Below, in pieces: positions 10,653 through 22,359 of a stretch of 64,000 bases of DNA. The first letter of the stretch is position 1, and each line of letters begins with the position of its first letter. The position numbers were made by a program, and so were the translations under genes. Under the pieces are notes generated by a model. That model was not told where the DNA came from and made no database searches. It saw only the letters and a program-made list of their open reading frames with translations. Source of the DNA: Hymenoscyphus infarciens. Lineage: Eukaryota > Ascomycota > Leotiomycetes > Helotiales > Helotiaceae. The stretch lies in the NCBI GenBank assembly GCA_001414345.1, contig LLCB01000012.1, positions 186,001 to 250,000 on the forward strand, read 5' to 3'.

Positions 10653-12208
10653 ATGCGTTTCTCTAGCCTCCTCCTCGGAGCCGCAACCGTTGTTCCAGTT
10701 GTGCTAGCACAAACTTGGACCGACTGTAATCCTCTTAATACGACATGTCCGAATAATCCAGCTCTGGGCACAAATCACACCTTCATTTTCAATTCCAGCT
10801 CCGCAGTCACGGATACCTTCAACATCACCGCTGGAAAACTCAATTATACCGAACAAGGCACCCAATATGCGATCACGAAGCAAGGTGAATCGGCAACGAT
10901 TCAATCGAATTGGCATATCATGTTTGGATCCGTCTCGGTGACGATGAAAGCCGCGACTGGAGTTGGGATCATTTCTTCGATTGTGCTGCAGTCCTCGGAT
11001 TTGGATGAGATTGATTGGGAGTTTATGGGAGGAAATTCGACGCATGCGGAGACAAACTACTTTGGCAAGGGAAATACGACTTCGTACGATCGCGCGGTAT
11101 ACTATCCGGTCTCTTCAGATGTTCGAGCGAATTTCCATAACTACACCATTGTTTGGACGGCCGAGACTTTGGCTTGGATGATTGATGGAGTTACTGTTCG
11201 TGTTCTCAAGTATGACCAGGCATATGGAGGCAAGAATTACCCACAAACACCCATGAATTTGAGAATGGGAATCTGGGCTGGTGGGGATACAACCAAGTTT
11301 CCTCAAGGTACTGTCGAATGGGCTGGAGGCGCGACGGATTTCTCGAAAGCTCCATTTTCTATGTTTGTACGACAGGCTGAGGTCAAGGACTATGGCAGCG
11401 GAAAGGAATACCAATGGACTGACAAGACCGGAGACTGGACGAGCATCAAAGCCATCGCGTAAATATCTCTGTCTTGCCTCCATGAAACATGTCTAACCTT
11501 CAATCCAGCGGAAACTCAACAGCAGCCGAAACAATCAATAAATCCGAGACCCCTGATCTCACAATGTCACAAAAATTTGCAGCCTTACCCCAGACCTCCA
11601 AGATTGCTGTGTACGCCGGTTCTGCGGGATTCGTTGGCGTCGCATTCGCAGCCTTCCTCTTTATCTTCTTACGACAGCGTAAAGCCGGTCGTATCGAACG
11701 CGAAAATTACAATGCAAATATCGAGAAGGAGCGCGAAGAGAAATTCAAGGATCAAATGGAGTTGAAACAAAAGGGACAAGGCGGATGGAACGATCGCGAT
11801 GTAGCAAGCCAAGGTGAAGATGCTCTTGGTGGATGGGGAGCTGCTCATGCTACGCCCGGTCCTGCTGATCGTGGAAGTGACTTCCCACTGCGAAACGAAA
11901 ATGGAAGCCAGCCATCAACACTTTTGGGACAGGTTCCTCTGCGAGCCCACGAATGGACCGGAGGGAACCAAGGCGGGAAAATCCATGAAGCTGGTAATGC
12001 ACGTCAAGGTGCTTACAACGGATCTGAAAGTCCTTCTTTCCCATTCCCAAGACAAGGCTCATCGCATTCAAATGAACGCGGGTTAATTGGTTCTGCACAT
12101 AGTGCTCATTCTGGTGGTTACGCCAGCCCGAACTTCAATAATAGTTTCCCTGTCGCTGGACAGGTACCACAACAAGGACCGATTAGAGGTGGTTACCAGA
12201 GGTTTTAA
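10653..12208 (+). CDS. GH16 Crh-type cell wall transglycosylase with C-terminal membrane anchor
   Basis: Two exons, 10653-11458 and 11509-12208, joined across a 50-nt intron (GTAAAT...CCAG), give 501 residues. Residues 1-19 are a signal peptide. The GH16 domain spans about 45-235. The catalytic motif DEIDWEF is at 118-124, with Glu119 as nucleophile and Glu123 as acid/base by family precedent. Several NxS/T sites suggest glycosylation. Residues about 301-323 (from IAVYAGSAGFVGVAFAAF) form a membrane helix, followed by RQRK and a hydrophilic Gly/Ser/Asn-rich cytosolic tail of about 175 residues. Crh enzymes (yeast Crh1/Utr2) cross-link chitin to beta-glucan in the wall. Many are GPI-anchored; this one appears to be a type I membrane protein instead. 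Without the splice, a TAA at the exon border would end the protein before the anchor. Confidence 0.94.
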
Positions 12209-12508
12209 TGGGATTCAAGGTCCGATTAATTTGTTTATATGCTTGCTTCAATTGTTAATATATACCGGGAGTTGGGGTGTTGCTACATACAGAAACGAAC
12301 TGTATTTATGATCATGACATAGGAGTTGTCTGGCGGGCCTTTGAGGGCTTTTCTTTTTTCGTACTGTGACAATAATACCGCCATGCATTTGCAATGTGCT
12401 GGCTGGATTTGTACCTTAGGTTAGGGCTCGATAGTAATTCGATTGCAGCCTTGAAGCCTTGAGCTACTTACATCCTAATAAACACTGCCCGTTGTTCCCT
12501 CCCTACTC

Positions 12509-13261
12509 TCACCTAATTCCCCCTCCCAAACCATCCAACACCCCCTTCAGCCCCCTAACCTCCTCCACACTAACCATCTCCCCCTCCCCAAGCACCGCAC
12601 TACTATGCACCCACCTCGTCCCCGTCTCCCTAACCGCCGCCTCTACATTTCCCCTTCTCACACCACCACCAATAATCACCTCCAACCCTCCTTCCCTTCC
12701 TTTCTCAACTAACTTCCGTAACAACTCCCACCCTTCCTCTCCGGCTTTTGGTGCTCCACCTGAGGTTAGAAGGTATTTAAACCCTAGCCGGGTCAACATG
12801 TCTAGCTGGAGGAGCATCTCAGAGGGAGGAATGAGATCGAATGCTCGGTGGAATGTACATGGTAAGGGCGACGCGGCTTGAAGAAGGAGGTGGCTGGTCA
12901 GTACATCGAGTTGATTCCTGTCCGATAAGGCACCGAAGACGAATCCTGTTACTCCTTCTTGGGCTTTAAATTCGGCTATTGAGGAAAGCATGGCCTGAAT
13001 ATCGGTTTCCGAGTAGACGAACGAATTAGAGTGGGGTCGGATCATTACGTGGATTGGCGTTGAGTCAAGATTCTGTTGTGTGCTTGTTTGAGAGGGTGTT
13101 CCTGAATTGGATAATAGGCCTCTTAGAATTTTGAAATCGGATAGAGAGGGTGTGAGACCGCCTGAGGAGAGGGAGGTGCAGAATTCTATTCTTGAGGCCC
13201 CGTTTTGGGCGGCGAGGAGGGCGGAGTGGGGGTTGAAGGAGGCGATTTCTAGGTTGGCCAT
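12509..13261 (-). CDS. cutC: CutC family copper homeostasis protein
   Basis: An intronless minus-strand frame of 250 residues, close to the usual 240-270 of the family. It starts MANLEIASFNPHSALLAAQN, then SRIEFCTSLSSGGLTPS, which is the N-terminal strand and signature region of the CutC TIM barrel. Later features are IHVMIRPH (compare the family's RPR/RPH motif), CTFHRAFDL, LLTSGGAPKAGEEGWELL and a glycine-rich IIGGGVRRGN near the C-terminus. CutC proteins are cytosolic and linked to copper tolerance; their biochemical activity is uncertain. The gene converges on the GH16 gene, the two stops being about 300 bases apart. No sequence sign of copper regulation was identified. Confidence 0.92.
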   Translation of the reverse strand: MANLEIASFNPHSALLAAQNGASRIEFCTSLSSGGLTPSLSDFKILRGLLSNSGTPSQTSTQQNLDSTPIHVMIRPHSNSFVYSETDIQAMLSSIAEFKAQEGVTGFVFGALSDRNQLDVLTSHLLLQAASPLPCTFHRAFDLIPPSEMLLQLDMLTRLGFKYLLTSGGAPKAGEEGWELLRKLVEKGREGGLEVIIGGGVRRGNVEAAVRETGTRWVHSSAVLGEGEMVSVEEVRGLKGVLDGLGGGIR

Positions 13262-14166
13262 CTTGGTTGGGGTATTTCAGAAGGTGAATGGTTGGGAGGG
13301 AACTTTGAAACTAGGTATTGGGGTTGGGGGTTGATGCTTGAGGTAGGTCACGCTTTAGTTGAGGCGGGTCACGTGGCTATTCTTGAAAAAGGCAGTGTGG
13401 ACTTGGTTCTCCTTTTTGCGAGGAGTACTGAGCGTACAATCTGTCTTTGGTGGTTGGTATCGCTTTTTGAATTATTTTTAGTTTTGATATGCTAGTTTTT
13501 AGAATTCAGCACATTGCTACGCCATAGTATCAAGTAGTAGGTTTAGTAAGTTAAACTATTTAATCATATTATTGGAAAGTATTGGATGCTCTAAGTTAAT
13601 TAGATAAAGTCTGGTTTATTATAAAAGTAGTGAGTATGAAGTACTCGTCTAAGTAACATATATTCCGTTTAACTACTATAGACAGTTCAGACGACTTAAG
13701 ATATTTCAACAATCTATAACTATTGACCGTAGCGAGTTTAGAGTATATCTAGCTAGACTTGAAAAGCATAGTAGAGCAACGCGTTAGTTGACAGTTCATT
13801 TGTTTGACTAAAGGGATAAAATGCTATAAATACTTCACAGGAGCTTCTTTTGTCAAGGTAAGGCCAGACTTTGATTGGAATTACGTCTTCAGCTAATTGG
13901 CTGGATTATTAGGTACAAAAAGCAGTTTGAGATTTAGGCTTTGGGACCTGTCATTCTTCGAGGCAATCACTGTGATGTGATAAATTCACAAATAATCGAG
14001 TTAATATTGAAAGTGGTATACAAGAAAATGAATTCATTTTAAAATGATTGGCGATTGGTAGGCAAACGATCTAAAGAGGCGTGGTAAAATATAAATAAAG
14101 GAACTGGAGGACCGAAGGGGAGGGGCAAGTTTTAACTTACCAGTTAATCTTACTAGGTAAATTAGC
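13262..14166. other. Intergenic, AT-rich in its second half
   Basis: 13262-13500 is the presumed CutC promoter side. 13500-14160 is AT-rich and TA-rich with no open frame of note, possibly an old mutated repeat, but I find no termini or matching copy in the window. Confidence 0.4.
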
Positions 14167-15462
14167 TTACATCTTCCTCCCAACCTTCTTCACTCTATAC
14201 GTCAACTCAGTTCCCTCATCCTCCTTTCCCTTTCGCTTTCCCTTCGCCTTCTCACTCTGCGTCCGTCGAATCTCTGGGCTACTCCGCGCGGCACTTGGTG
14301 CCGTACCACTGAGAGGGATTGTGAGCGAAGGACTAATACGTAGAGGGTTCTCAGTCGTACTAGCTACACTTTCTTTACTTAGCTGTCCTCTTAGATCTGG
14401 TAGGAATGGTACGGGGGGAGTACGGGTCAACTTCTCCCGGTCTTGAAAGACACTGATTCCTCGTTCCGCGCGTGTAGCTTCAGGAGCTTCAGGAGCTTGG
14501 GGATCTAGGGAAAGTCTTCCAGACATCCATTGGCCTGGTGGGATTACCGTGTTGGAAGTTGACCATCGACGTGCTGTGGCTGTAGCAACGACTTCGTCTG
14601 TTGAGACGGGACTCACTGAGCGGCTGTCCCATTCGTTCGTGCTGGAAAGAGAACTAACGGAGCCGTTTGCGGTCGCTAGACGCGAAGTCACAGACTGGCT
14701 CTCAACTTCTTCGACAGCGGCTTGGAGTGAGTGTGCACTTATCGTCGCTTCCGTGATCTGGGGTTTATGTGCGTTCACGAAAGGCAAAGGGGAGGGTGAT
14801 GCTGGGCGAGGGGTGACTGGTCCGTAACTCTCCAATAACTCCTTGAACGGTCTCGTGCGTGGGACTCGCTCAATCTCGTTTACGGACGGGCTTGCGTTCT
14901 CGTCTTCCTCCTCTTCACTCACGACGAATGTGCCGTCCTCTTCGGGTGGAGTCGCCAATGGGGAACTCTGGTAAGTGAGCCACGTTTGCCCACCACTCCC
15001 GAGAGTCCCGCTGGAATCTCGATACAAGTGAGCAGAGTTTGCAGTGGTAGCAGAGAGAGCGCCAGACATCGTGGGTGTGTTGGGTGATTGTCGGGGTAGT
15101 ACCCCCAAACAACCTAGCATAGTGCCAGTCTCTAGGTCATCGTCTCCTCCTCTGGCAGGAGACTTACCCTTTCTGGCCTTTCTACGTCGGGCACTGAAGT
15201 AAACCCATATTCCCCAAATTGCAACCCCAATTGGAACTAGAGCAAAAACACCCACGAAAGTACTTGTCAGGATGATGGAAACTCGTGACTCTTGCTGACT
15301 CATATCAGCTTTATCCCCAGTGGTTTCAATAAAATCCATAACCTCTTTGGTGAAAGTGTACACCGTTGAAGGTGTAGCTGTTGCTTTCACGGAAGTGGTA
15401 GTGGTGGGCTGAGAGTGGGCAGGCGCTTGCCGTGCCAAGATGGAGATAAAAGTTCTAGACAT
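14167..15462 (-). CDS. Serine/threonine-rich single-pass membrane protein, function unknown
   Basis: An intronless minus-strand frame of 431 residues. The first 60 residues are Ser/Thr-rich without a clear cleaved signal. Residues 61-89 (VSIILTSTFVGVFALVPIGV then AIWGIWVYF) form one strong membrane helix, followed at once by a basic stop-transfer stretch SARRRKARKGK. The rest, about 330 residues, is low-complexity and probably disordered, rich in Ser, Thr, Pro and Glu with an acidic EEEEDE patch and a basic KAKGKRKGKED segment near the end. This is the architecture of fungal type III/I membrane proteins with short O-glycosylated ectodomains and long cytosolic tails, including some wall-stress sensors. 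No cysteine-rich WSC or other domain is present, so a sensor role is only a guess. Confidence 0.75.
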   Translation of the reverse strand: MSRTFISILARQAPAHSQPTTTTSVKATATPSTVYTFTKEVMDFIETTGDKADMSQQESRVSIILTSTFVGVFALVPIGVAIWGIWVYFSARRRKARKGKSPARGGDDDLETGTMLGCLGVLPRQSPNTPTMSGALSATTANSAHLYRDSSGTLGSGGQTWLTYQSSPLATPPEEDGTFVVSEEEEDENASPSVNEIERVPRTRPFKELLESYGPVTPRPASPSPLPFVNAHKPQITEATISAHSLQAAVEEVESQSVTSRLATANGSVSSLSSTNEWDSRSVSPVSTDEVVATATARRWSTSNTVIPPGQWMSGRLSLDPQAPEAPEATRAERGISVFQDREKLTRTPPVPFLPDLRGQLSKESVASTTENPLRISPSLTIPLSGTAPSAARSSPEIRRTQSEKAKGKRKGKEDEGTELTYRVKKVGRKM

Positions 15463-16005
15463 CGTTCTACGAATGCTGTTCGATGTGAATGACTCAAAAA
15501 AGTAAAGGATGTGGTTTATCTACGATGTGTGAGACCTTGTGAGAATACTCGGGTGATCTACTGAGAGGAAGAGGAAATATGACGACTATGATGCAAAGCG
15601 AAAATTTATAGAACACAAGGCCATTGTTGAAAAAAAATCCCTTTGTGCTTCAAACAAATTCAAAAAAGACAAAAGCTTTCTCGTCAGAGGTCTAGGAATT
15701 GTCTCTGATATAAAGGAAAACGTAGAGCGATAAAGAAAGGCCAACTACAAACAATAGCCCCTCGCTTAGTTAAATCAATTCCAGACAAAAGAATAACTTT
15801 GTTTCGACGAGAAGAGTGTGAACAATAGAGACAAAAAACAACTCACTGCCAGTAATTATATCTATTAAATCTGTCTTCATATCTGAAGCCTCAGCTCATC
15901 AGAACTTTTGCGTACGTCTTTAGAAATTAGAGCCAGGACTTTATTTTTCTTTAAAAGACCTACACAGAATCTCCAACAAATAACACTAGAAACCCCTCAA
16001 TTAAA
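15463..16005. promoter_or_regulatory. Shared upstream region of two divergent genes
   Basis: These 543 bases separate the divergent starts at 15462 (minus) and 16006 (plus), so any promoter elements for both genes lie here. I can point to no defined box; the sequence is A-rich on the plus strand with CAAA-type leader sequence before 16006. Confidence 0.45.
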
Positions 16006-17118
16006 ATGGCACCAATCTTCCAAAGTCGCAGGCAATCTGCTCCTAAAGTCTCAACCCTCCGCCCGGTGGATTCTCTCAAAGCCAAGACTGAGATCGTCAC
16101 GGAATATGAGCAGCTCGAGAAACAAAAAACAATCGAGAAATGGATCGAGGAAGTTGAAACCGAAGCAACTTTTGGTGGCGAGATAATTGTCTCTTCTACT
16201 CCAACGATGCGTTCTAATGAACTGGATGACGATGTGTTACTTGTTGTAGAACCAATGTGTAACGAGACAAAAGCGGATGATGTCATTGAGGAAATCGTTG
16301 ACAGCTATTTTCATTCTGAGTCTTGTTATAGCGAGGTAGACACCGATACTGTGACATTAGACGGAGTTGGAGCTGATGCAATGGCTGCTCAGTTCGTTGA
16401 AGCTTTGGAAAAAACAGTCGGTAAGAATCCATTTTCTAAAGAGGGAAGGCCCTCCCTGAGTTTGGTTATCCCAGAACAAGTCATTTCTACTCCAAAGGAG
16501 TCAGCTATTCTGTCTACTGGTCACGCAAAGTGTCATGATGCTCTCCGATTCAAGAACGACATCTTTGATCCAGTGAATCATTTCCCACGGGGAAACTGTA
16601 AGTGTCAAAAATGCTCCTCTTCTCACACAGAGTGCGATATCAGACGAATCATGACTGCACTCCCACGCTCTACAGTTCCTGTGCACCTCCTGGATCTCTT
16701 TGATGCGTACCATGCGCGTCAAATAGAGCGGCAAGAAGACTCGCTACAAGAACCTAGCTATTACCAGCTCGAAACCAATTCGGATCGATGGTATGGTCAG
16801 TTCAGTAAGATCTATGCACGGAGAAAGGGGGGTCAAGACGGCGACTCCTTGATATTTCAAGCTCTGGTTGATTACTTCCAATATGGGCAAGAAATCTCTA
16901 TTGAAGACTTCATTGAAGCTGAATACAAGGAGTGCAAAGATAACAGTAAACCAAGTCAGAAACCAAATCATTCTTTGGAGGCTTTAGAGGCTCAGACAAA
17001 ACAAACGTTGGAAGAGGAGAGAGAGTTGAATGAATTCTACGATCTTTACTTACCAAACTCTCTAGAAGAAAACCCCGTGACCAACCAAGAATCCGACGAC
17101 GAGAGAGGAATTTGGTAA
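16006..17118 (+). CDS. Conserved-looking protein of unknown function with a small Cys/His cluster
   Basis: 370 residues in one exon from an AAAATGG start context. I do not recognise the family. The N-terminal third is charged and helical in character (EYEQLEKQKTIEKWIEEVE). A central segment contains FPRGNCKCQKCSSSHTECD, a tight CxCxxC plus Cys/His group that could bind a metal. The segment after it (LPRSTVPVHLLDLFDAYHAR, then DRWYGQFSKIYARRKGG) looks folded and helical, and the C-terminus is acidic. The stop TAA lies inside GTAAGT, a perfect 5' splice consensus at 17115-17120. A further exon is possible, but the acceptors I tried give only a few extra residues or an immediate stop, so I keep the simple reading. 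Confidence 0.68.
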   Translation: MAPIFQSRRQSAPKVSTLRPVDSLKAKTEIVTEYEQLEKQKTIEKWIEEVETEATFGGEIIVSSTPTMRSNELDDDVLLVVEPMCNETKADDVIEEIVDSYFHSESCYSEVDTDTVTLDGVGADAMAAQFVEALEKTVGKNPFSKEGRPSLSLVIPEQVISTPKESAILSTGHAKCHDALRFKNDIFDPVNHFPRGNCKCQKCSSSHTECDIRRIMTALPRSTVPVHLLDLFDAYHARQIERQEDSLQEPSYYQLETNSDRWYGQFSKIYARRKGGQDGDSLIFQALVDYFQYGQEISIEDFIEAEYKECKDNSKPSQKPNHSLEALEAQTKQTLEEERELNEFYDLYLPNSLEENPVTNQESDDERGIW

Positions 17119-19388
17119 GTAAACGTCTATTTTCCAAGGAGGTATGTACGTCGGAGAACTAATCCAAAGACTGGTTCATTTGATTCTGAATATGGGGTTC
17201 ACAGAAGCCACTTAATTTGATAATAAAAATGCAGTAAAAGAACAAATTATAAATAACTTTTCATAACCCAATCGCAGAACCAGTGAAAACCTTATTGAAT
17301 TAAAAATGAATCTATAGAAATAAGATAAGTGGTGATGTGCTCACTTCGGCACCTACTTTACTAAATTGTTAAGAAGGTTTAGAAGAATCTTAGAGTTGGT
17401 TTCTTGATTCTCCGAAATTCTCCGAAATTCTCCGAAACAATATTTACAGTTGTGCGAGAAGAATCGTACGAGTAGATAGAAGAGTACCAGTTTAGCGCAT
17501 CATCGAGCGCGAGTTCGTTGTATTTCTTATTGTAGTGGGCCTGATGAAAGGCAATAAAAGCCCCTTTTGTGCTTCTTGGTACATTGAAGGAGTGGTGTTT
17601 CAAGTCGCCGCCTTTATTTTCAAGGTATTATGGTGAAGTAAACCCTCATTGACCTAGACTAGTACTTCAAATTATGGGAGAGCTATGGGCTGCCACTTTT
17701 TACTGCCAAACGCGAGGCGAGGAAACAGTGAGGCAAACATCGGCACCAAATTCACCACCCGGCTCCCTAAAAGATACCCAAGTAGCGAAATGGGTAGGTA
17801 GATTGCTCTCAAATCACTTGTTCAATCAGACAGCCCTATAAACTAAGCTTGCTTGGCGTAGTGCAGGTGGGAACGTGGAGGTTGAGGTACACCTTACGAG
17901 GTGCCAGACATACATGTTAAACGAACTAGCGCAGAGCGAATAGACCCTAAAGTATAAACTTCCATTGGCGGCTGGAGGGCTGCCTCTTTCTGAGTCCTTC
18001 CCTTTCCGGGGTTGTAGAGATTTTTTGCCGTTTGTTTTCGCTGTTGTTTTGAGCATGGCGTTGAGGCTGTAACCCCCCCCCCCCCTTTTTTTTGTCAAGC
18101 GAGTATGGATTTTGTACATTAAATTGCTCGAGAACATTTAGCTCAATTAAGCCAATTAAATAAAGTTCTATATGATTTTAAAGTACAGTGAACTAATTAG
18201 ATACTTAACAAGCCTAAAGACCATCTTGTGAAAATGAGTATACAAGAAAATTTTGATCATCTACTAGAGCTTAAGGCTAAGCCATCGATGTATAGCGAAA
18301 AAAAGTGTGTGTCCAGACATGACTGGTCAGTTTTATACTCTGTGAGCAAAGCATACCATCTCCATGCCGGCGGCAATACTTCAACATCATATCTCATTGC
18401 AGACGTGTCATTCATTGTACGGAAACTATTTCTTCTTGAGTGAAGGAAAAGACTCAGCGATATTTCTCTTCCATTCGATGGTTATTTCCGAAGCCGTCAA
18501 TGCTCGTGAGAGTTTACAGAAGAAAAAATAAAACAAACTAGCAGGTTTTACTTTCTCCAAAGCTCTCTTGTATTGTCGCAGCTCTAAGCGAAGCCGCCTT
18601 TTGTCAGCCGAAATACCTCGCCTTTTTGTGCTTGAAAAAAATCAAAATTAAGGTTGCGCAGCACTGAGATAGTTCAACAGCTCTTGCGAATTTTGCCTTT
18701 CTCTTTCTTGTTCCTTCTATTGTGTATATAACGGCGTCTATGTCGTTTTTAAAATGCTGTCTACCTTGGTCAACAAGAGCTAGCGCGCTGTTTTGCAAGG
18801 GCTACATGTTGCTTTGAGGCGGAGCTCTTGAACAACCTGTGGCCCCTTCGAAGAAAAGCTCTGTTTCAGTCTTAGATGTCTGTAGTATACTGGCATGTCC
18901 GGAAATCCACAAGCACTTAGGACACTTCTATCGTCTCTAACGAGCTTTCAAGATGGCTTCTTTGGCTGTGTTTAAATCTGGACTGAGTGAACTAATCTCA
19001 GACGCTCAAGCTAATTTGCGAGTAGTCCATATATCTGGCTTGAATTTCTTTGACCCTTCTATTGTTAACTGAATTAAAGGTTGGAGTAAGTCTCGTGATT
19101 TGCCCAATGTGCACACCCTAGACTTCTTTTCCAATTGAAGGTTCGTAAAGAAACTTTCGGTCTCAGAAGAAAATTCCATATATTCTCTCTGTTGAGTGCA
19201 TCAACTTCCCACTTTCCATCAGTCCTAAGTTTCAGCTTTTGCTCAAAGATCACGTTTTTATAGCCTCCCCAGAGGGTTAGTGTGGTTTGTCAGCACCTCA
19301 AGGTAACTGCTGCGCCCTTTTCATGTCTTCCCATATACATTAATTAGTCGTACTTCTCATATAAAACAGCAATAGTATATCCTAAGGA
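17119..19388. other. Intergenic stretch, no gene seen
   Basis: About 2.3 kb. Local features are three tandem copies of the 10-mer TCTCCGAAAT-type unit near 17409-17440 and a run of 13 C followed by T residues starting at 18073. TATAAAA at about 19361 is close to the next gene's start. Open frames here are short and unsupported. Confidence 0.5.
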
Positions 19389-21655
19389 ATGGAGCCCCCC
19401 AAAGCACTAGAAACCGAAACTCGAAGTCGAGCTTCAAAAAGAAGAGTTGTCACATCGTGCTCCGAATGTAATCGGAGAAAACAACGTGTAAGTCCTGCTT
19501 ATCAACCTTCTTCGAGGGAAGAGTTCGTTCATATCCTTATGTTATTTCACGAATTCTAAAGCCCAACTTTGAAAATAGTGCGATCGAGAATGGCCCTGCA
19601 ATCGCTGTCTCAGCCGTCGAGTTGGCCACCTGTGTCGATATGAAGGAAAACAACAAGGGAGAAAAGTGTATAAAAAAGCATCTCCGACAGTACAATTTCC
19701 CAGCCTTGGGAAAGTTAGAGAAGAATCTCCAAAGTCGGCTCAGGAGGTGGAACTTACGGACGAGAATATCCTAAATGAACTCGGGTCCATGGAGATGATT
19801 ATGGGGAAATTATTGTAAGTGTATACTGTTCTTGCTTTCATTGAGGGGTACTAACAAGAACTAGAATCCAAGAACGATGTACTGGGAAATCTTATTCTGC
19901 AACCAAAATCCAAACCTCTGATCCTCGAAGATCTCGGGATGAGGTATTGAAACATTTCCCCAAACGAAAAGTTGTTGATTTCCTTATTCAGTTCTTTCTC
20001 GAGGAAGTGAACTGGATATACGAACTAGTGTTTGCTCAAACCTTCACGGAAGAATACAAAAATTGGTGGCTCCTACCAGATTACCAGAAAGACCACGATT
20101 TCCAATTTGGTATCCTTATTCTCAGGTTTTGTCTAAACAGTCTCCATTGCCTACCACACGCCGAATACCCCACTGGGGATAGCATAGATGTGTCTTTGGG
20201 TGTTCTGGAGAAGGAATGTGATGAAGCAGCACTTCTCTTGTATTCTTATCCGCCGAAGCCGCCTTCCTTGCTTAGGATTAGAGCTCTTGTTTCGTATATG
20301 ATTTTTCTGAGTAATAATGGGAATACTATCAAGAGCTGCCAAGCTTTTGGTGAAGCTGTAGAGGTTTCACATAGCATCGGACTTTTTAGAGAAGAGTCGT
20401 GGGGAAGTCTTCCAGAATTCGAGAGGGAAGAACGACGGAAGGTGTTTTGGTTTCTGTACATGTGGGATAGGTAAACATGCCATGCACTTCGTTCAATCGA
20501 CTGGTATACATACTGACTTGGTATTACAGAACTGCTTGCACATATCTTGGACGCTGGCCACTCATCCCAGAAGAATACACCGATATCAAAATCCCCTCAG
20601 AAACACCTTATCTCCCTGACACCAACAAATCATGTCCGACACCCATGACCGATGTAATACTCCACATCAAAATCTGTCAGTTTCTGCAATCTTTCATCAG
20701 CGCTCCGGGGAAAAAGCAACAACGACAAGACCCTCAATTTGTAGCATCCGTGATGAAAAGATATCAAACAGAGATCATCGATAAAATTCCTTGCCAATAC
20801 CAGTTGGAAAACCCAGACACTAGTTGGGAATCAAGGTTTCCGAAATTGAAATTGAAACGTATTGGTCTTGCAGCCTGTGTATACGGAGGCATGGCAACTT
20901 TACATCGAGCTTTTGCAGGTCTCACTGTAACCGAGATGTCAAGTCCAGAAACAGAAGTCAATAAGTCGAATTTTGCAGCTGCAGTCGCAAGTCGAAACAC
21001 CCTTATTCGTGCTTGTATAAAAGCAATGTCTGCTATCACCGAGCTCCATCAACTTATGGGAGGTGGTCCGCAGCAATATTTCTATATACCCTTTGTATTG
21101 ATTGAATACTCGACTATTGTGGGGATGTGCACTGCATCTGATCTCATCGCGATGAAAGATTCAAAGAATACGCCGATGACGGATTGTAAATTGCAAAAGG
21201 AGTGTATCGCTTCTTTTCAAAAAGGAGTGGAGTTGATTGAACTTCTTGCTCAGAGATCACCGGTTGCGGAACGGGGTGTAGATATGTTGAGAAGGTTGAA
21301 TAATAAAATCATAGCTGGACAGAAGCATTTGTTTGCTATGAAAGGTCTTACGACCCTGGATTCCGTGGAATCCGCGACGGAAGATATGACGGAAAATTTA
21401 CCTCAAACGAATATTCCGGATCTCGATTTGGAGTTTAATGTTGATCCCCAAATTCTGCATAACCCTGAGGAGGCTTCGGAGAAATTCGATCAACAGATCT
21501 TGATGGATGGGGGATGGGATTCTACGGTCTACGATGGGACTGAAGAGTTGGGAATGGACTATTCTGGGTATTTGGATGATAATTGGATCAATGATTCTCA
21601 GCAGTCTGAGCCCTTGGACTTTGCAGACTTTGCAGAGTTTTTAATTGAACGATAA
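19389..21655 (+). CDS. Zn2Cys6 fungal-specific transcription factor
   Basis: Four exons (19389-19487, 19579-19814, 19865-20470, 20530-21655) keep frame across three short introns and give 688 residues. The binuclear zinc cluster is split by intron 1: Cys24, Cys27, Cys34, Cys40, Cys43 and Cys52, i.e. C-x2-C-x6-C-x5-C-x2-C-x8-C, with the basic SKRR before it and NRRKQR inside it. The middle homology region (fungal_trans type) covers roughly 130-450 and contains the typical EREERRKVFWFLYMWDR segment near 298-314, at the end of exon 3. The C-terminal 100 residues are strongly acidic with aromatic residues, consistent with an activation domain. It acts in the nucleus on DNA, but target genes cannot be read from the sequence. 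No metabolic cluster surrounds it. Confidence 0.93.
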
Positions 21656-22359
21656 GTGGTGACGTACTGGAACCAGTCATAGACGAGAGTTCAAGCAGGT
21701 AGAGGGCGTACACCAACGAAAGGATACATCTATCGCAAATGGAAGAACTAATTTCCATTTACGGATTGGCACTTTGGAAATGAAGTTCGTGCACTATCCG
21801 AGAACCGAATTATTCACCTGTGAATGCCCTCATCAACCTCGCATTTTCCTTCCATTTGAACAACAAAACAATACCTGTTCAGCCGAGGCAATTCTAAAAT
21901 GTGGAGCTCGAAATACTGGCACGTGAATCGTTAACCAATGAACGCGCTCCATCGCCGTGTGCAGGGGTGTCGTAATCCACCCCAAGATACCACCTGCAAT
22001 CTCCCAGGCGTGGCCCCTTTTAGCAAAAACCAGCAAAGTTCATCAACGTCCTTTTCAAACACAAACAACACCTTGTGCAACTTTTTTCCTCGTCTGATCA
22101 GCTTCATTGTTGATCCGTCGACCTTTCTCGTCACTCCTTATCGAGCTCTTCTTCCCATAATTCGTTTTTAATTGTACCCATTCTTCTTTTCCCCTCTTGC
22201 GCAAAGTGACGGGACTTGACCGGAGTTGCACAGTGTTGGTTGAGGTGCTGCTTCCAGCTTTTCCGAAGGCGCGTCGCATTTTGCAGTTGCGACTGCTGTC
22301 TGTCCTCCCAGGTCACAACATCGTCCTTTGCGGCATTCGAATTTCTCTGCAACGCCATT
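21656..22359. other. Intergenic, presumed promoter and leader of the elongase gene
   Basis: About 700 bases of ordinary composition between the transcription factor stop and the elongase start. Pyrimidine-rich tracts occur at about 22060-22200. No gene or repeat is supported; overlapping short frames in both directions are not. Confidence 0.4.

Noticed and set aside
17115..17250. Extra exon after the 370-aa protein using the GTAAGT at its stop
   Set aside because: Candidate acceptors give an immediate stop or only a few extra residues.
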